DNA of 64,000 bases from Synaphobranchus kaupii (Eukaryota; Chordata; Actinopteri; Anguilliformes; Synaphobranchidae), in contig CM056397.1 of the NCBI GenBank assembly GCA_029718625.1, positions 2,442,590 through 2,506,589 of the forward strand, read 5' to 3'. Positions 24,078 through 35,852 of this stretch are shown one piece after another. The notes under the pieces were generated by a model, which ran no database searches, was not told where the DNA came from, and saw only the letters and a program-made list of their open reading frames with translations. A program made the position numbers and the translations under genes. Each line of letters begins with the position of its first letter. Position 1 is the first letter of the stretch.

Positions 24078-25205
24078 AACAAAGCACTCGGTAAAGTGGC
24101 TGTGGTTTGTTAGCTTTTTACCTTAAATTAGATATAACCGTGTGTTCAAATCTCAAATCGACCCGTATTTGCTGGAAATAGAAGTTCAAGTTAGCTTTTT
24201 TTCCACTAGGGCGCAGCCATTTTGGACCAACTGCGGTCGTGACATCACTAGATTGGTTGGTCTCGGATGCTCTATGTATTAGGCTACTATGGGAAAATTA
24301 CTTTCAGTGAGCTCAACGATGTATCGTGAGGAAAAAATAAAACAAAAAACGCACAGACGGTCCTTTTGTATTGCATCGAGATGCTCAAATGAGTATTACC
24401 GAACAAAACTTAATTTAAAACTTAATTTCCACAAACTGCTTCTGACCATAATGCTGTGGCCTCTGATGACCCGGCAACTGCTGCACCACTGCATTGCCTT
24501 GATATATGAGTTAACAGCTTGCACATTGCATTACCAGCAGCCATACCACCATGCATTCTGTGCCTACTAAATGGCTGAAGCAGGTGTGGGCTTAGTTAGT
24601 ACTTGGATGGGAGGCCGCTGGGGAAAAATTGCTGCTGGAAGTGGTGTTGGTGGGCCAGTAGGGGGTAGTCTTCATTCAGGTGCAAAAAGGTGGGTTTTAC
24701 ACATTGGTGATGGTTGAGGCAAGTTTCCCCCTCATCATTATAAAGCAATTTGCCTATTGAGAAAGGCGCTATATAAATGGCAGGCATTATTATTTATTAT
24801 TTATTATTATATATCTACCGTGACCGAGCATCACATTTTTAACGCTTATTTTCTATCGGCAATATTAGCTAGACACGACTTTAGCCCCCAAACCGTTTAT
24901 CAAAGCAAGGCAGCAGCGCAACAGTTGCCGGCTCATCAGAGGCTACAGCATTATATGGTCAGAAGCAGTTTGTGGAAATTGAGTTTTAAATTAAAATTTT
25001 TCCAGTAATGCTCATTTGCTATTTTACCAATTTATTGGTCCAAAATTTGCAGTTGGACCAAAATGGCTGCACCCTAGTGGAAAAAAATGCAAACAAACTT
25101 ATTTTTCCAGCAAATACAGGTCGATTTGAGATTTGAACGCACGGTCATATCTAATTTAAGATAAAAAGGTAACGAATCAGAACCACTTTACAGAGTGCTT
25201 CATGT
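24078..25205. mobile_element. Long foldback (inverted-repeat) element
   Basis: The outer ~430 bp on the left (24078-24510) is repeated inverted on the right (about 24910-25205): AAGCACTCGGTAAAGTGG against CCACTTTACAGAGTGCTT, CTCAAATCGACCCGTATTTG against CAAATACAGGTCGATTTGAG, and ACAAACTGCTTCTGACCATA against its complement. The arms differ at scattered positions. The centre carries a 5S-derived SINE. No transposase frame is visible. Confidence 0.8.
24540..24815 (+). mobile_element. 5S rRNA-derived SINE (SINE3-like)
   Basis: The head follows vertebrate 5S rRNA: GCCATACCACC at 24540, then CTGAAGCAGGTGTGGGC and TTAGTACTTGGATGGGAGGC, the C-box region of the Pol III promoter. The tail has GGCGCTATATAAATGG followed by ATT repeats, the same core (GCGCTATATAAAT) as the L2 tail at 61245, so an L2-type LINE probably supplied the retrotransposition machinery. 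It lies inside the foldback element. Confidence 0.8.
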
Positions 25206-25402
25206 CCCGTTTAAAGTCAATTCAAAGAAAGGGAGGTAGGACAGGTGGCCTGTGTCCTTGAGTGGGGCTACAGGGGTAGGCAAAAAGGCTTTGACTCCCA
25301 GCTTCTGTTTTTCAATTACTTATCCATTTACAAACGCCCTCCCTAACAAATGTTTTCAATTACTCCCCCCAATTCCCAAACAGTCTTTCTAAACAAAAGG
25401 CT

Positions 25403-25431
25403 GGGGGGGGGGGGGGGGGGGGGGGGGGGGG
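25403..25431. repeat. Poly-G tract (29 bp)
   Basis: An uninterrupted run of 29 G residues. The exact length is likely to vary or to be misassembled. Confidence 0.9.
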
Positions 25432-26668
25432 TCAGCTACACACGATTACACAGGGTTTGCCCTGACCTGAGGAGAGTTCACATTTCCCCAACATAAGAAA
25501 GGCTAAACACATGGGGATGTCTCTGATGACACTGAAGAGACGGGTAAACAAAACAAACTTGCTGTTCCTGCAGTACGGGTCATCTTTCAATCGCACCAAT
25601 GTTTAGAGTGAGTTCACGCACCCTGCACAATTAGCCTGAGGAAATCTGTTATGCATCAGATACCCCAACACAACTATACAGACCTCTTTGTCTTTGTGCT
25701 GGTTTCCCCTTATGGTGAATGAATGAGCCAGAGGTTCAACATGGCATGTCCCTCCAGCTTTATTTATTTATTTATTTATTTTCAAGGTCGCTGAAACGTC
25801 TATTCAAGGCCCATAGAACCACAAAAGATTGGTGGGATAGTGAAAGACAGTATATACAGTAACTGGTATGACAGTTTGCGCTCCAAAAACTGAGCTTCAA
25901 AGCTTCCTTTCTTATTAATGGACAAACCAGTTGAAAGTACAGTTATCACACCAACAGCAATCTAAAGCTCTCAACTGAAAATGCAGCATATTATGCATGC
26001 ACATTTTATTTTATTAAGACAGAGCCTGACAACCACAAAGGAGATCCCCTGATTTCTGATGGATCGTTGTTTTCCCAATGTAACTGAGGCTAAAATGCAG
26101 AGCCCTGTCCAGTGGCACTGACAACAAATATAGTTTAACAAGTGGTTATTTCTGCCACACAGGTCATGTTTCATTCGCAGCAAATATGGAGGGGAGCAGG
26201 ACTTGACTGAGCTTGAGGACAAACATGATGCATCCAGTTAGTTGGACCGCTTTTTCTCTGTGCTGGTTCCCCTTCAAGATTAATGACTAACACTACAGTC
26301 GCAAGACAATATATAGGTCCAGTTTTGCTACTCTAAAGAAAGAATCAAATCATTGAGGATCCTCATCATGCCGTCCACAGAACAATAAATATCAAATTTA
26401 TACCATATATTGTCCATAAATTGATATGATTGATATGAATTTCACAGTGAAAACAGGTTCCCATTAAAATTGACTAACCAAAAAACAGCTGGAGGGAATG
26501 ATGTCATACAAACTGGTTTAATACATTTCAACAGTTTGAGTTCACCTGCTGATGTTGTGCATAAAACAACAAGCAACTAAACTACAGACTGATATGTCCC
26601 TGTCAGCGTTCTACCACAGCCCAAGCTTCAACATTGAAATTTCCTTAAATGTCAGCTTGTCCTAAGGG
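25432..26668. other. Intronic spacer
   Basis: Contains a short TTTA repeat near 25762. TGTGCTGGTTTCCCCTT at about 25698 and a similar phrase near 26257 hint at a diverged duplication. Nothing else recognised. Confidence 0.45.
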
Positions 26669-26860
26669 CAGTGGTCCGCAACCCTGTTCCTGGAGATCTA
26701 CCGTCCTGTAGGTTTTAATTTCAACCGTAATTTGGCACACCTGATTCTACTAATTAGCAGCTAGAGGAAATCCCAACTATTGAATGAGGTGTGCTTTGTT
26801 ATGGTTGGAGTGAAAACATACAGGATGGTAAATTTCCAGAAACAGGGTTGGGGACCACTG
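26669..26860. mobile_element. hAT-like MITE
   Basis: 192 bp with inverted ends CAGTGGTCCGCAACCCTGTT and the near-complement AACAGGGTTGGGGACCACTG. Internal sequence is largely palindromic (CACCTGATTCTACTAATTAG type) and common in fish. Flanks CCTAAGGG and CACTAGGG match at 5 of 8 positions, weak support for an 8-bp hAT target duplication. Confidence 0.7.
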
Positions 26861-26955
26861 CACTAGGGTTTATGAAAAACCTTAAACTAAAAGCTACAGG
26901 GGGTGGACAAAATATTGAAAATACTCCTGAAAAATGGCTTTAACAAGCACGCTAG

Positions 26956-27046
26956 TGTTATATTTGCGTTCCCTCGTCCGTGTGTCTTGGGTACGAAGAA
27001 TAACTTTCAAGGAGACCGTGGAGTTCTTTTGTATCCTTTTTACTCG
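26956..27046 (-). repeat. Gypsy 3' LTR remnant
   Basis: 91 bp matching the 5' LTR from TGTTATATTTGCG up to TTACTCG. The outer ~95 bp of the LTR (the U3 start in element orientation) and the polypurine tract are missing, with coding sequence running directly into the LTR stub. Confidence 0.85.
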
Positions 27047-28413
27047 AGGAAGGCATCAGAGCACTGTCCAAAACTGGAACAGGCGGTAGAGCATTGTTCA
27101 TTCCTACAGCTGGGGGCAAAACATTGTCCATTTCCGCAGCTGGCAGTAGAGCAGGGTTCATTACTGCAGGTGGTGGCGGTCGCTCCGGTATAGAGGTGCC
27201 ACGGAGACAGTAGGGTCTGGAACCTGAGAGTGCTGTGCGGTCCATGCCAAGGCACAAGCGGTTGAGGCGTTACCACAGTGGTAGAAGGAACATAAGTAGT
27301 TGACCACGGGGAGATGTATGGCTTCAGCCTGTTGTAATGAACCACCTTTGGCTTTGCCCGTGGATCCAATTGGTCAAGGATTTGGTAGTCAACTCCAACT
27401 TCACCAGTGGGTGTATCGAACCGTCGCAAAACCTTAAATGGACCAGCCCATTTGGGAGAAGTTTGTGTCGACTCAGAGCAGGGAGGTCAACCCAGACCAT
27501 GTCCCCTGGCTCATATGGAGTGTGTCGTATTCGGCGTTCGTAGTAACGCTTTTGTTGAGAGCCAGCAGCAGCAATGCTGTCTGCTACGGAATCAAAAGCA
27601 GCATGTAGTCTCTGAAATAATGAAGCGGCGTAGTCACTTGGGGTGCCAGGAGTGGCGTTTGCTCGGACAGGTGGATCCCCGAGGAGAAGGTCTGCAGGGA
27701 GACGGGCTTCTCTGCCGTGAGCCAAAAAGAAGGGTGTATGCTTGGTAGCGGAGTGGACGCTTGTGTTGTAAGCGAACTCGACTTGCTGCAAGTGATCATC
27801 CCACTCACCTCCTTTGGTGTAAAGATATTTGGCTAATTGGTCCTTAATCGAGCGGTTCGCTCGTTCCACCATCCCGTCCGACATAGGATGATAAGGAGAC
27901 GTTCGCGTCTTGTGAACACCGAGACGCGTGCACAGTCCCTTGACCAGATCTGAGTCGAATTGTCGTCCTTGCTCTGTGTGGAGACTTTGGGGAATGCCAT
28001 GATGACTGATGTAATCCTCAAACAAACACTTTGCAACAGTCGTAGCACGTTGATCAGGGAGTGCATACATATTGAGGTACTTAGTGAAATAGTCCATTAC
28101 TACAAGAATGTAGCGATTACCTTTCCTTGTGATGGGCATTTCAGTCAAATCAGCTGCAATCTTTTCAAAGGGCAATTTGGTGACTATGTTTTGCATGGGG
28201 GCCTGTAGGTGAGGGGTCGGAGATCTCCTGGCTTCACAGGCAGTGCATTGAAGACACCACTGAGTCCCTTGACATATGGGGCCAATAGCACCGATGAAGT
28301 GCACGCTGTAATGTCTTTTGGCCACTGAAATGTCCAGAAAGTGAATGTCCATGTAATGTCTGAAATACCTGAAATACGGTGGAGGCTACTTGGAACTACA
28401 ACCTGTAAGACAG
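27040..28413 (-). pseudogene. Gypsy integrase, broken
   Basis: In element orientation the reading resumes right at the BEL insertion site, changes frame near 28350-28380, then runs open for 342 codons. The HHCC zinc-binding region survives in part (CLQCTACEARR). The catalytic core shows D in AADLTEMP, then HTEQGRQFDSD, where the usual second catalytic Asp is Glu, then E in GMVERANR. The typical C-terminal VHYNRLKPY follows, then a Cys/Asn-rich tail with short repeats near 27080-27180 before the LTR stub. The enzyme joins cDNA to host DNA; this copy is inactive because of the frameshift and the substitution. Confidence 0.9.
28409..28413. other. BEL/Pao target-site duplication, left
   Basis: GACAG directly before the left LTR; the same five bases follow the right LTR at 35853-35857. 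The site lies inside the Gypsy pol gene. Confidence 0.95.
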
Positions 28414-28749
28414 TGTAGTGGCATTCCAATTCGTTTCAATTTTCTTATACCACTTGTTGGAGTCAGACAAACAGCATTTGTAACGCGAACGACAGGACAA
28501 GGTATTCTTCGTTTAATTGTTTACTTAAAGATTCACATTTTACAGAGTCCAACGCACGGTCAAAAAACTGTGTTGCTTCCATAGCTGGCTCCAAACTAAA
28601 CAAACGTTACATCGCCTCCTAGTGGCTACAAAACCAGCATCGTCACACAGTATTTACACAGTTGAAAGGTCAAAATACAGAAATGGATTATCTTTTATAC
28701 GTGACTAAATTATTATTTTAAATCAACTAATTCCTATTTGGCCTCTACA
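28414..28749 (-). repeat. BEL/Pao 3' LTR
   Basis: 336 bp, TG...CA ends (plus-strand reading begins TGTAGTGGCATTCC and ends TTGGCCTCTACA). By eye it is identical to the copy at 35517-35852. Confidence 0.95.
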
Positions 28750-28916
28750 TTACCCGGCCCCTAATTGGTTAGGCAGTACAGCTAAGCAATTACAAACTTA
28801 AACATTAAGATCCATTAAGATTTCTGTTGATTCCCTTTTTTTTAAATGTTTTATTCTCAAATCTTCTCACTCAACCTTCTCTCCTGACATTGCTTCTTCC
28901 AACAGGCACAGTTTGT

Positions 28917-29483
28917 TCACCGGCTAATGCTTGTCTTGGTTTTTACCTTTGCTCTTCGTACCGCTCCACTGGAGTCCGGTAACGTTTCCACCAATCTCCC
29001 CATGAGCCAGGAGTTGCGAGGGGAAGAACTGTCCACTAACAGCACAACATCTCCTGCTGCTAAGTTTCTTCTTGGCCTCGACCATTTCTGGCGTTCTTGA
29101 AGGAGTGGAAGATACTCGCGTGTCCATCTGGTCCAGAATAAGTCCGCCAGATATTGGACCTGCTTCCAGCGCTTTCTTGTGTAGGTGTCATCTTTGCTGA
29201 AGATGCCTGGGGGCATGCTAGGTTGCGACTTCAGCAACAATAAGTGATTGGGTGTCAAAGGCTCGAGGTCATTTGCGTCATCCGAGATACTTGTGAGAGG
29301 CCTGCCGTTGATGATGCTCTCGACCTCACACATGATCGTCTGTATACAGTCGTCATTCACAGTTTGCTCTTTCATTAGGGAACTCAGGATTCTTCGCACT
29401 GTATGAATTTGTCTTTCCCAAACCCCGCCCTGATGGGAAGCTGCTGGGCTGTTGAATATCCACCTGATTCCCTTTGGTTGCAA
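28917..29483 (-). pseudogene. BEL/Pao integrase C-terminal part after an in-frame stop
   Basis: Continues the pol frame two codons after the TAA at 29490-29492. It carries the third catalytic residue region (HQGGVWERQI), the NGRPLT..LTPNHLLLL block typical of BEL integrases, and a C-terminal WTRWTREYLPLLQERQKW segment, ending in a basic tail with its own stop at 28917. Without read-through of the TAA this part is not made, so the integrase is split between its second Asp and its Glu. The frame is not shifted. Confidence 0.85.
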
Positions 29484-29489
29484 GGCTCT

Positions 29490-32400
29490 TTAGATCTTGT
29501 CATTATCCAGGCGTTGAATTGCTTCTCTCAGCTCCCTTTCGGCGCCTACAAAGTTTGTGCCGTTATCAGATCTCATGATGGTGACTTGACCTCTTCTGCA
29601 TACGAAACGGCGAATCGCATTGATGCAAGAGTCTGTGTCGAGGCTATCTGCAACTTCAATGTGCACGGCTCTGAGGGTGAGACACGTGAACAACACTCCG
29701 TATCTTTTTACTGTACTCCGGCCCCGCTTTACATCGAACGGCCCGAAGTAGTCAACACCGGTATTCGTAAAAGGAGGCTTATCGGGCAAGAGGCGATCTT
29801 CAGGTAGGTGCGCCATCTTTTGCTCTCCAACCTTTCCACTGATCCTGCGGCACACTACACACTTGTTGATTAGCTTTCGGATTGCAGAACTGGCCTGTGG
29901 GATCCAATACTTGCATCTTAGTCGTGCCAAGACATAACTGCGTCCGCAGTGTCCTGTTCTTTGGTGTATGTCTCTCAAGATCAGTGTGGCAACTCTGCTG
30001 TGCTTAGAAAGAATAACTGGATGCTTGGCATTCTCTGGCATGGCAGACTTGTTGAGTCTTCCGCCAACTCTCAAAGTGCCATCTTGAAGAGTTGGATCTA
30101 GTTTGAACAGATGACTGTTGCGACTGACTTGTTTGCCTTTCTGCAGAGCCTTGATTTCTTCTCCGAACTGCTGTCTCTGGCTGAACTGGATTGTTTCTGA
30201 CTCTGCGGTGACCAGATCATCCAAGGTAAGTGGTTTCTTTTCTGTTGTTCTATATTTCTTCATATGATGTTCTAACTTTGACTTTTGCTTTTCAGGGTCC
30301 TTTTCGATTTGATTGATTTTTCTTGATGATTCTTTTCTTTCCTCTTTCAGTCGCTGCAGAGTTTTCTTTAGTTTTAGTATCCAAGCCACTGACCTTTTTA
30401 GTTTATGCCAGTCCGAGTAGTAGTTGACCAGTTTGTTCATTGGTTCCAGGTTATCTTCGACCTTGATTGTGTTGACCATAACCATGTTCTTAACCTCTGG
30501 ATCGTCTTGAAGGCTTTCCTTCCTTTGAACAGGCTGTTTCGGCCAATCACATTCATTGTCCAGCAGGAAGCTTGGTCCGTTAATCCATGTTCCCCCTTCC
30601 ACCAAGTTCTTGGCCTTCAGACCCCTACTGGCTTGATCTGCAGGATTTTCTTTTGTTCTCACGTAGTTCCATTGAGATGGCTCGGTGGCTTCTCGGATCA
30701 GTGTGATTCTGTTCGCGATGAAGGTTTTGAAACGAGCAGTTTCATTGTCAATGTACCTGAGTACAGTTGTACTGTCTGTCCAAAAGATAGACTGCTGCAG
30801 TGGAACATCAAGCTCTTGACGTAGCATCTTGTCTATCTTCACCGCGATGACTGCTGCTGTTAACTCGAGTCTGGGAATTGTGACCTGTTTGAGCGAGGCC
30901 ACTCTTGACTTTCCCACCAGGAAAGAACAATGTTTCTGGCCTTCCTTGTTTTCTAGCAGCAGGTAAGAAACAGTGCCATATGCGTACTCTGAGGCATCTG
31001 AAAAATGATGTAATCGCGCTGTGGCAGTGCATCCAAAATCAGAAGGTTTCAAACACCTGTTCACTTGGAAGTCAGAGAGGTGAATAACATCTTCTGTCCA
31101 TCCTTTCCAATCATCAGCATGCCTTTCACCGATGTTCTCATCCCAACCATGTTGCTCTTTACAAAGATCTTTCAGCAGAAGTTTGGCGGGCAAGATGACC
31201 GGTGCCAGGAAGCCGAGGGGGTCATAAATGGAGTTGACTATGGATAAGATTCCTCTTCTTGTCATCGGCTTGTCTTGCAACTTCATGCTGTAAGTGATAG
31301 TATCTATTTCATTATCCCATTGTATGCCGAGAGCCCTCACGACTGGTAGAGCATCATGGCTTAAATCCAGATATTTCACTTCATTAGCTCTGTGTTCTTC
31401 TGGGATGGACGTTAGCACCTTCCTGCTATGGCTCATCCATTTTGTTAAAGTAAAACCTCCACTGGCACACAAGGTGCGAAGATCACCCGCCAAGGTCACT
31501 GCATCATCTTCTGTAGCTACGCTCTTCAAGCAGTCATCTACGTAAAAGTTGCGCAGGACCGTTTGGACAGCTTCTGGGGGTGCAGTGGCTTTGTGGTCCT
31601 CAGCAGTTCTTCTTAACGCATATGAGGCGACACTTGGCGACGAAGTGGCCCCAAAGAGGTGCACTGTCATTCTAAACTCTTCCATGGGCTCGTTCAACTT
31701 GCCGTTGGGCCACCAAAGAAAACGGAGGAGATCAGCGTCCTTTTCTGGCACCTTCACTTGATAAAACATCGACTCGATGTCTGCCATCATGGCTACCGGC
31801 TCCTCACGAAATCTCAAGAGGACACCAACTAACGTGTTGGTCAGATCGGGTCCTTGCAGTAGCCTACTGTTCAGAGACTGGTCTTGAAACGAAGCTGTGC
31901 AGTCGAAGACCACTCTTATTTTTCGTTTCTTCGGGTGATACACCCCGTGGTGCGGTATGTAGGACACCCTGTTATCTTCTCGGTTCAGCTGGTCTGCTGG
32001 AACTTGGATAGCGTAGCCTTTGCCTATGATATTATCCATGAAGCCTTGGTAATCTTCAAAGAACTCTGGATTCTTCTTGAGCTTCCTATGCAAACTGGCC
32101 ATGCGCTGTTCCGCCACACAACGGTTATTAGGCATTTGGAGCTTCTCATTCTTAAGTGGCAATCCAATGCTGTAGTGTCCGTTCTCAAAGGTTGTTGTTT
32201 TCTCCACAGACTGCATGAACTGCTTGTCTTCGTGAGACATCTCTTCTTTGTCATCGTAGTTACGCTCTGGGAAATCAGTGTTATACTGCTGAACCAGTAG
32301 CTTCTCGATTTCCATCACGGAGATCCTGTTCACTGAACAGTGAGGCAGCTTGTCCTCTGCGCCATTCAGTTCCTTCCTCACAGGCCCATTCACGACCCAG

Positions 32401-33614
32401 CCAATGGCCGTCTTCACCGCATAAGGGCCTCCATTTCGACTGTTGATGATGTGCCACGGCTCCAACGCTCTTGAACAGTTTGCTCCGATAAGTAGGCCAA
32501 CATCCACTTCTAACTCTGGCAAGCGTACCTCGCTGAGATAAGGCCACTTCTGGATTTCTGACTGTTTGGGGATGTTCTCGGTGTGAACAGGTATGTTCCT
32601 GTGAGTGTACACCTTGGGTAGCTCGATGTACTTGGTATCTTCCAGCCCGCATACTTCTAGGTCTGATATCACATAACTGTTCATGAGCTTCTGTTCCCCA
32701 GGTTCGTCTTGAGCCATGGTGCTGAGGAGTATTTGTGTTGGTTTCCCTTTAACGTTCAGTTTCTTTCGCAGGTCTTCACTGAGGAACGTAGCCGTGCTTC
32801 CCGGGTCCATAAAGGCGTAAGTTTCCACATACTTGTCGCTCTTTCTTGACTTAATCTTCACCGGTACTATTGACAGCACACAGTCAAGTTCTCCGGCCCC
32901 AGTGAGGCTACAGGACTCTTGCGTGACAGAAACTTGAGCACACGATACCTCGTTTCCGTGAGCGCCATCATTCTCCTCAGGTGAGACTGACACTTCTTTT
33001 ACTATGTGTAGAATGTCTGGATGCTTTAACCCACATTCTTTACACTCAGTTCTTCTTTTACAGAACTTGCTGAGGTGACCTGAAGTTAAGCACCCGAAAC
33101 ATAAGCCTTTTGACTTTAAGAACTCCACACGTTCTTTGTGTGGCTGATTCTTGATTTTGCCACATGAAGCTAGTGTGTGTGATTGCTGGCAGTACAAACA
33201 TGGCTTCTCAAAGGCACTCCCTGCTTTGCTTGAGTTCGTTAGCCTCACGTTTGTTCGTTGAGGCCCCTTGTTTTCAGCTGAGACATTGGTTGCAAAACTA
33301 CTCCCACGGTTCTCCTTCTTGACTGGATACCTTTCCTTTTGGTCGGTCCTTCCAGCTGTGTTAGGGCGGCTGTCTGTTATGTTACCGAAGAGGGGATCCA
33401 TTGCCATTTTAGCTTGGTAGTCTATGTATCTCACCAGATCATCAAACTTCGCTCTTCTGCTTCTTTGCTCTTTGATATGGTAGGCTTCAGCACGCCAACA
33501 TTCTTTCAACTTGTAAGGTAGCTTGGACACCACTGTCCGTAGGTTGGTAGGGTTGTCCATCTCCTCTAGAGATTCTATGTCCTCCATAGTGTTGCGACAT
33601 CCAACTAAAAACAT
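29490..33614 (-). pseudogene. BEL/Pao Gag C-terminus and Pol polyprotein
   Basis: An open frame of 1374 codons. In order: the end of Gag; Cys/His knuckles (CLYCQQSHTLASC near residue 137, CFGCLTSGHLSKFC shortly after); an aspartic protease core FMDPGSTATFL near residue 268; a reverse transcriptase with IRVVFDCTA and FYVDDCLKS near residue 690; RNase H (HHFSDASEYAYG, FWTDSTTVLRYI); then the integrase with HHCC residues (HQRTGHCGRS..CVVCRR), D in NTGVDYFGPF and D in MRSDNGTNFVG. It stops in frame at 29490, just before the catalytic Glu region. These are the replication proteins of the element. The upstream frameshift near 33620-33670 detaches it from the rest of Gag. Confidence 0.9.
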
Positions 33615-33625
33615 TGCATAAGCAC

Positions 33626-34882
33626 TTAATGCTTTCCCATCCTCGGACTTGATCTGCGGCCATCTGAGGGCTCGATGTATACACTGGCGATCCGTAGTTC
33701 ATCCCCATAGTGCTTTTGAAGCAGTCGCTTCGCTTCGTTGTAGCCTCTGCTAGGTGACATGTGAGCACAGCTGCGAACTAGCTCCTGAGGTTCACCGGCT
33801 GTGAATTGTTCCAAGAAGTACAATTTATCTTGATCGTTGTCCGTCTTCTGTTCTATTGAATGCTCGATAGCTCTGATGAAGGATTTGTATTGCAGTGCGT
33901 CACCCCTGAACACAGGAATATCCTTTGTAGGTAGCTGAGATTGCTTCTGTTGTCTTACAAGCAGCTCGGTGATTGCGTTCTGTTTCTGCATGACCTTCAG
34001 TATGTCGTCACTTCTGTTTACTTGGATGTTAAAGTTGGAGTCTTGTTGAGTCACTTGAGGTGCTGGGGAGCGCATCGTTTGTGGTTGTGCTTAAGCGTTC
34101 ACACTGACTGCTTGAGGCCGTAAAACGCTGGCTCTTTCTTGCTTGACGTTCCCTCTTAAACTTTGTACTGGCACGTGGCTCCTCACACCATCATCTGATC
34201 TTTCATATTCTTTAAACACCTTTAATTTTGCACTGCTTTCGGCTAACGCAGTCTCCAACTCCAGTTCTTCTTTTCTAGCTTTGTTTCTGGCTACTTCTGC
34301 ACTCCGTCGCTGTTGTGCCTTAACTTCTTTGAGTTCACGCTGTTTCTTTAAGGCGGCTTCTTCTAGCTCAAGTTGTTTTATTTCTGCTTCTTCAAACTCA
34401 AGCTGCTGCTTTTTCTTCAGTGCCGCAGCACGTTCAAGCAGCGCTGCATGTTCTGCCTCTTGTTTAACACGTGTTGACGAAACCCGTGAAGTTGTCGATA
34501 AGCGACCTGCTTGAGATCCTTGAGGGCGGGTGTTTAGAACATCGTTGAGACTAACCTGAGAAACACTGTCCTGTGGTTTAACAGTCTCTTGCGGGTCATC
34601 ATCTTCGATGTCAGGTTCTTTTTGCAGTGCGTTTTGCAGTGCATTGGCTTTTGACTGTGTGGATTCATGCACAGCTGCAATCCAAGCTTTAGTTGTTCTC
34701 ATAAAGTCTCTTATAGGTGCCACCCTGGGTTCGAACCAGTTCTCTTGATCAGATATTCTCTCATCTTCAGGCAAAAGACTTGCAACTTCATTGTTGAGAT
34801 GACCAAACTCATTTAAAGAAAGTGCAAAGTCATTTTCCATAAAATCTTGCACACTTTGTGCATTTTGAGCATCACTCATCAA
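33626..34882 (-). pseudogene. BEL/Pao Gag N-terminal part, with one in-frame stop and a frameshift
   Basis: Starting at 34882, an open frame of 263 codons has an acidic N-terminal region and a long Glu/Lys/Ala-rich helical stretch (LEFEEAEIKQLELEEAALKK), likely a coiled coil. A TAA at 34091 interrupts it; five codons later the same frame goes on (from about 34075) with the conserved Gag block DIPVFRGDALQYKSFIRAI and the QKTDNDQDKLYFLEQF region. The frame is lost near 33670 and Pol resumes in another frame. Gag would form the particle. The breaks are few, in keeping with a young copy. Confidence 0.85.
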
Positions 34883-35516
34883 TGACTCTACTTTTTTTAT
34901 TTTACTTGTCAGAGTTCCTCATTTTCGTCTCCTCAATGCAATGCATTTTTGCAATTTTTCCTCTAATGCCTTCTCTGTCAGCTTGCGTGACCTTCCCTGC
35001 TCCTCATTATCCTCAATGCATATCTTTTCATTTTCTTCAGCCATCTTATAAAGGGCAGAGTAGCTTCAGTTGCATGCACAGTTTAAAAACACTTTGTTTG
35101 AAAGTCACTTTTCTCTATATAAAAAAAACGAATGCAAAACAACTTCTAGAATAATGCCAAAACTCCACTTGGTTGAATCAAAGCTCGCAACGTGCTCTCA
35201 TTGAGAAATCCCTGTCTGTGTAATGCACACGGAGCAATTCCAGTCCGCAGGCTCTCTATAGCTAGCTAGCTAGCTAGCTTGATGCAACTTTCATAGTTGT
35301 TGCCCTTCCATCCACATAGAAACTGCGCCAAGTCTTCTCCTTTCATACACATAAACAATAGGAAGATTTGTCTGTACCTTGTCTCGGAGAATACTTCAGA
35401 GGTTTACCCGTATTGGCGTCAACTTCTTTGGTTAAGCCCTCTTGGTTTTTGAGCAGCTAATCACCTCCTCCTTCCCTCGTTGCTAGCTAGCTCTTTGTTG
35501 CTAGTTTTTTGACAAA
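34883..35516 (-). other. BEL/Pao 5' leader
   Basis: Untranslated leader between the 5' LTR and gag, with a TAGC microsatellite at 35259-35279. I see no clear TGG-type primer-binding site next to the LTR. Confidence 0.7.
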
Positions 35517-35852
35517 TGTAGTGGCATTCCAATTCGTTTCAATTTTCTTATACCACTTGTTGGAGTCAGACAAACAGCATTTGTAACGCGAACGACAGGA
35601 CAAGGTATTCTTCGTTTAATTGTTTACTTAAAGATTCACATTTTACAGAGTCCAACGCACGGTCAAAAAACTGTGTTGCTTCCATAGCTGGCTCCAAACT
35701 AAACAAACGTTACATCGCCTCCTAGTGGCTACAAAACCAGCATCGTCACACAGTATTTACACAGTTGAAAGGTCAAAATACAGAAATGGATTATCTTTTA
35801 TACGTGACTAAATTATTATTTTAAATCAACTAATTCCTATTTGGCCTCTACA
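35517..35852 (-). repeat. BEL/Pao 5' LTR
   Basis: 336 bp, the promoter LTR of the element in its own orientation; sequence as at 28414-28749. Followed on the right by the second GACAG (35853-35857). Confidence 0.95.

Larger units (their letters stand above)
28414..35852 (-). mobile_element. Full-length BEL/Pao LTR retrotransposon
   Basis: 7439 bp bounded by two 336-bp LTRs that read as identical, with a GACAG duplication. The gag-pol region holds Cys/His knuckles, a protease, a YVDD reverse transcriptase, RNase H and an HHCC/DDE integrase in BEL order. Two in-frame TAA stops (34091 and 29490) and one frameshift (about 33620-33670) interrupt an otherwise intact frame. A purine-rich tract (AGGGGCCGGG in element sense, 28752-28765) abuts the 3' LTR. 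Confidence 0.95.

Noticed and set aside
29403..32300. Plus-strand ORFs across the BEL element
   Set aside because: Antisense to a clearly identified Pol frame; no independent motifs.
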